Shown here piece after piece: positions 62,001-64,000 of a stretch of 64,000 nt of DNA. The DNA lies in assembly GCA_028023455.1 (NCBI GenBank), contig JAQFVV010006306.1:1329001-1393000 (forward strand), read 5' to 3'. The notes under the pieces were generated by a model. It did not search any database, had not been told where the DNA came from, and was given only the letters and a program-made list of their open reading frames with translations. Position 1 is the first letter of the stretch. Every line of letters starts with the position of its first letter. The DNA comes from Epiperipatus broadwayi (lineage: Eukaryota > Onychophora > Udeonychophora > Euonychophora > Peripatidae). The position numbers and the translations under genes are program-made.

Positions 62001-64000
62001 CAGTGAGGTCCTATGATATTCAATCATTGGATTAAAAATACCATGACCGGCTTAGCACTTTATCTACTGCATAATAATTAATTAAAAACTCTGAAATTTT
62101 CAGATATTCATATGTCTATCAATCCAGCTACTGACATAAAGAAGCATATAGGAGTGAACTAACTTCAGATCCATCATATATAATAGGTTTAGCAAAATAG
62201 AATCACCAAAACCTTAACAGCCAAAAATTAAATTCCAAAAAAAAATCCAAGTCAGATGTCCCATGACTTAATTGAAAAAGATTGGGTTTGCAAAAGTTAT
62301 ATATAGAGCTCACAAAACAAACTCTTAATAATGTTTGTAGAATACCCTCACCCTGTTATGTATTTCTGCTTCTGGTGTCCTCAGTGAGGTGCTGGGATAT
62401 TCAATCATCAGTTTAAAAGGGCCAGTACGAGCCAAGCACTTTATTTATTATATAACAATTAATTAGAAACTCTGAAGTTTTTAGATATCCATTTGTCTTC
62501 CAATCCACATATCTAACATAAATAGGCATATGGGACTGAACAGAGTTCAGATACACCATATACTAAAACCTTTAGCAATATAAAATCACCAACACCTTAA
62601 CAGCAAAAAATATAATGACAAAACAAAATCCAACTGAGATGTTACATGGCTTAATTTAATAAGCTTGTGTTTACAAATGTTATATATAGAGCTCACAAAA
62701 CAAACTTATATCCATCTTTGTAGAATACACTCAATGTCTGCTGTATTTCTGCTTCTGCTGTACTCAGTGAGGTCCTATGATATTCAATCATTAGATTAAA
62801 AATACCAGGACAAGCCCAGCACTTTATCTATTGTATAACAATTAATTAGAAACTCTGAAGTTTTCAGATATCCAGATGTCTTCCAATCCAGGTATCTAAC
62901 ATAAATAGGCATATGGGACTGAACTAAGTTCAGATACACCATATATTAATAGCTTTAGCAATATAAAATCACCAAAACCATAACAGCAAAAAATTAAATT
63001 ACAAAACAAAATCCAACTCAGATGTTACATGGCTTAATTTAATAAGCCTGTGCTTATAAATGTTACATATAAGACTCACAAAACAAAATCTTAACAATGT
63101 TTGTGAATACCCTCAAGCTCTGATGTATTTCTGCTTCTGCTGTCCTCAGTGAGGTCCTGGGATATTCAATCCTTAGATTAAAAGGACCAATACAAGCCCA
63201 CCACTTTATCTACTGTATAACAATTAATTAGAAACTCTGAAGTTTCAGATATCCATATGTCTTGCAATCCAGGTATCTAAGATACTGAATTAAGTTCAGA
63301 TACACTATATATTAATAGCATTAGCAATATAAAATCACCAACATCTTCACAGCAAAAAATAAAATTACAAACAAAATCCAAGTCAGATGTCACATGGCTT
63401 AATTTAATAAGCTTGTGTTTACAAATGGTATATATAGAGCTCACAAAAAAACCTCCTAACAATGTTTGTACAATACCCTCAACCTGTTGACGTATTTCTG
63501 CTTCTTGTGTACTCTGTGAAGTGCTAAAATATTCAATTCATTGGATTAAAAATACCACGTCAGGCCCAGCACTTTATCTATTGTATAACAATCAATTAGA
63601 AGCTCTGAAGATTTCAGATATCCATGTCTACCAATCCAGCTATCTAACTTAAAAAAACATATGGGACTGAACTAAGTTCAGGTACATCATATATAATAGG
63701 TTTATCAATATACAATCACCAAAACCAGATGTCCCATGACCTTATTGAATAAGATTGGGTATACAAATGGTATATATATAGTGCTCACAAAACAAACTGT
63801 TAACAATCTTTGTAGAATACCCTCAACCTCTTGACGTACTTCTGTTTTTTATGTCATCAGTGAGGTCTTGGGATATTCAATCATTAGATTAAAAAAACCA
63901 GTACAAGCCCACCACTTTATCTATTGTATAACAAATAATAAGAAACTGTGAAGTTTTTAGATATCCATATGTCTTCCAATCCAGGTATATGGGACTGAAC
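53083..64000. repeat. Satellite array, about 375-380-bp unit, at least 27 copies
   Basis: Head-to-tail repeats run to the right edge. Each unit contains, in order: AGTCAGATGTCACATG, TTAATAAGCTTGTGTTTACA, GTTATATATAGAGCTCACAA, TTGTAGAATACCC, CCTCAGAC...TTTCTGCTTCTGG, TCAGTGAGGT, ATATTCAATCATTAGATTAA, AGCCCAGCACTTTATCTA, AATTAGAAACTCTGAAGTTT, ATATCCATATGTCTTCCAAT, GGCATATGGGACTGAACTAA then GTTCAG, and TTAATAGCTTTAGCAATATA. Unit starts fall near 53967, 54342, 54699, 55074 and so on to 63727. The first 900 bp are irregular and include a foldback (53398-53575). From about 58 kb many units carry AAACTCATATCAATC in place of AAACTCTTAACAAGC, so at least two subtypes are mixed. The ORFs inside are chance. 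Confidence 0.95.
53398..53575. mobile_element. Foldback with TTTACTAAGG ends, copy 2, inside the satellite edge
   Basis: AGTATTATTTACTAAGGCAG then TAACCTCATGAATATGCG pairs with GCATATTCCTGAAGTTACTA then CCTTAGTAAATATTACTT. The centre GGGACCTCTACAGGCCTTAA is shared with 37083-37240. It interrupts the first satellite unit. Confidence 0.85.

Noticed and set aside
53083-64000. The regularly spaced repeats could suggest a CRISPR array.
   Set aside because: Units are 375-380 bp with no unique spacers, diverge gradually and lie in a eukaryotic context; this is a satellite.

Overview
This window is nuclear DNA from an animal, most likely an AT-rich invertebrate. The evidence is a spliced acetyl-CoA synthetase gene with GT/AG introns, APE-type LINEs, a Penelope-like element with a GIY-YIG domain, Ty3/gypsy and hAT relics, tRNA-derived SINEs and a nuclear copy of mitochondrial DNA. 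The species cannot be named from the sequence. Nothing prokaryotic is present.

The only host gene recognised is the 3' half of an AMP-forming acetyl-CoA synthetase (ACSS2/AceCS-like) on the + strand. It has eight exons between 4149 and 46492 that join in frame to 317 residues plus a stop. They carry the A5 (TWWQTETGG), A8 ([17 protein letters not shown]) and A10 (PKTRSGK) motifs. The N-terminal half must lie left of the window. Its introns (140 bp to about 16.8 kb) hold most of the repeats described.

Layout: 1-1860, decayed Ty3/gypsy pol (minus), cut at its left end by a repeat. 1975-2895, LINE 3' part (minus). 2.9-11.5 kb, foldback elements and tandem arrays in intron 1. 12.25-14.29 kb, 5' half of a second Ty3/gypsy element (gag-PR-RT, minus). 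15-26 kb, SINEs, foldbacks and a head-to-head pair of LINE 3' ends. 26.2-35.4 kb, a nested insertion: a LINE split by a Penelope-like element carrying its own inverted partial copy, with an adjoining non-autonomous LTR element having two nearly identical 2.1-kb LTRs. 35.5-46.5 kb, the last four exons among foldbacks and a clear hAT element with 8-bp duplications. 46.5-53 kb, intergenic DNA with a mitochondrial insertion (nad6 plus the 12S rRNA end) and a second hAT-like element. 53.1-64.0 kb, a satellite array with a period near 375-380 bp that runs off the right edge.

The most interesting pattern links the repeats. The right-hand satellite and the most common dispersed foldback family share two modules in the same order and orientation: a CAGAC...GTTTCTG...TCAGTGAGG block, then a palindrome CTGAACT-N-AGTTCAG. 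This suggests that the satellite and the foldback have a common origin. A hammerhead-like core (CTGAAGA-stem-GAAA) appears in two separate foldbacks, and a degenerate form lies in both ends of the Penelope-like element.
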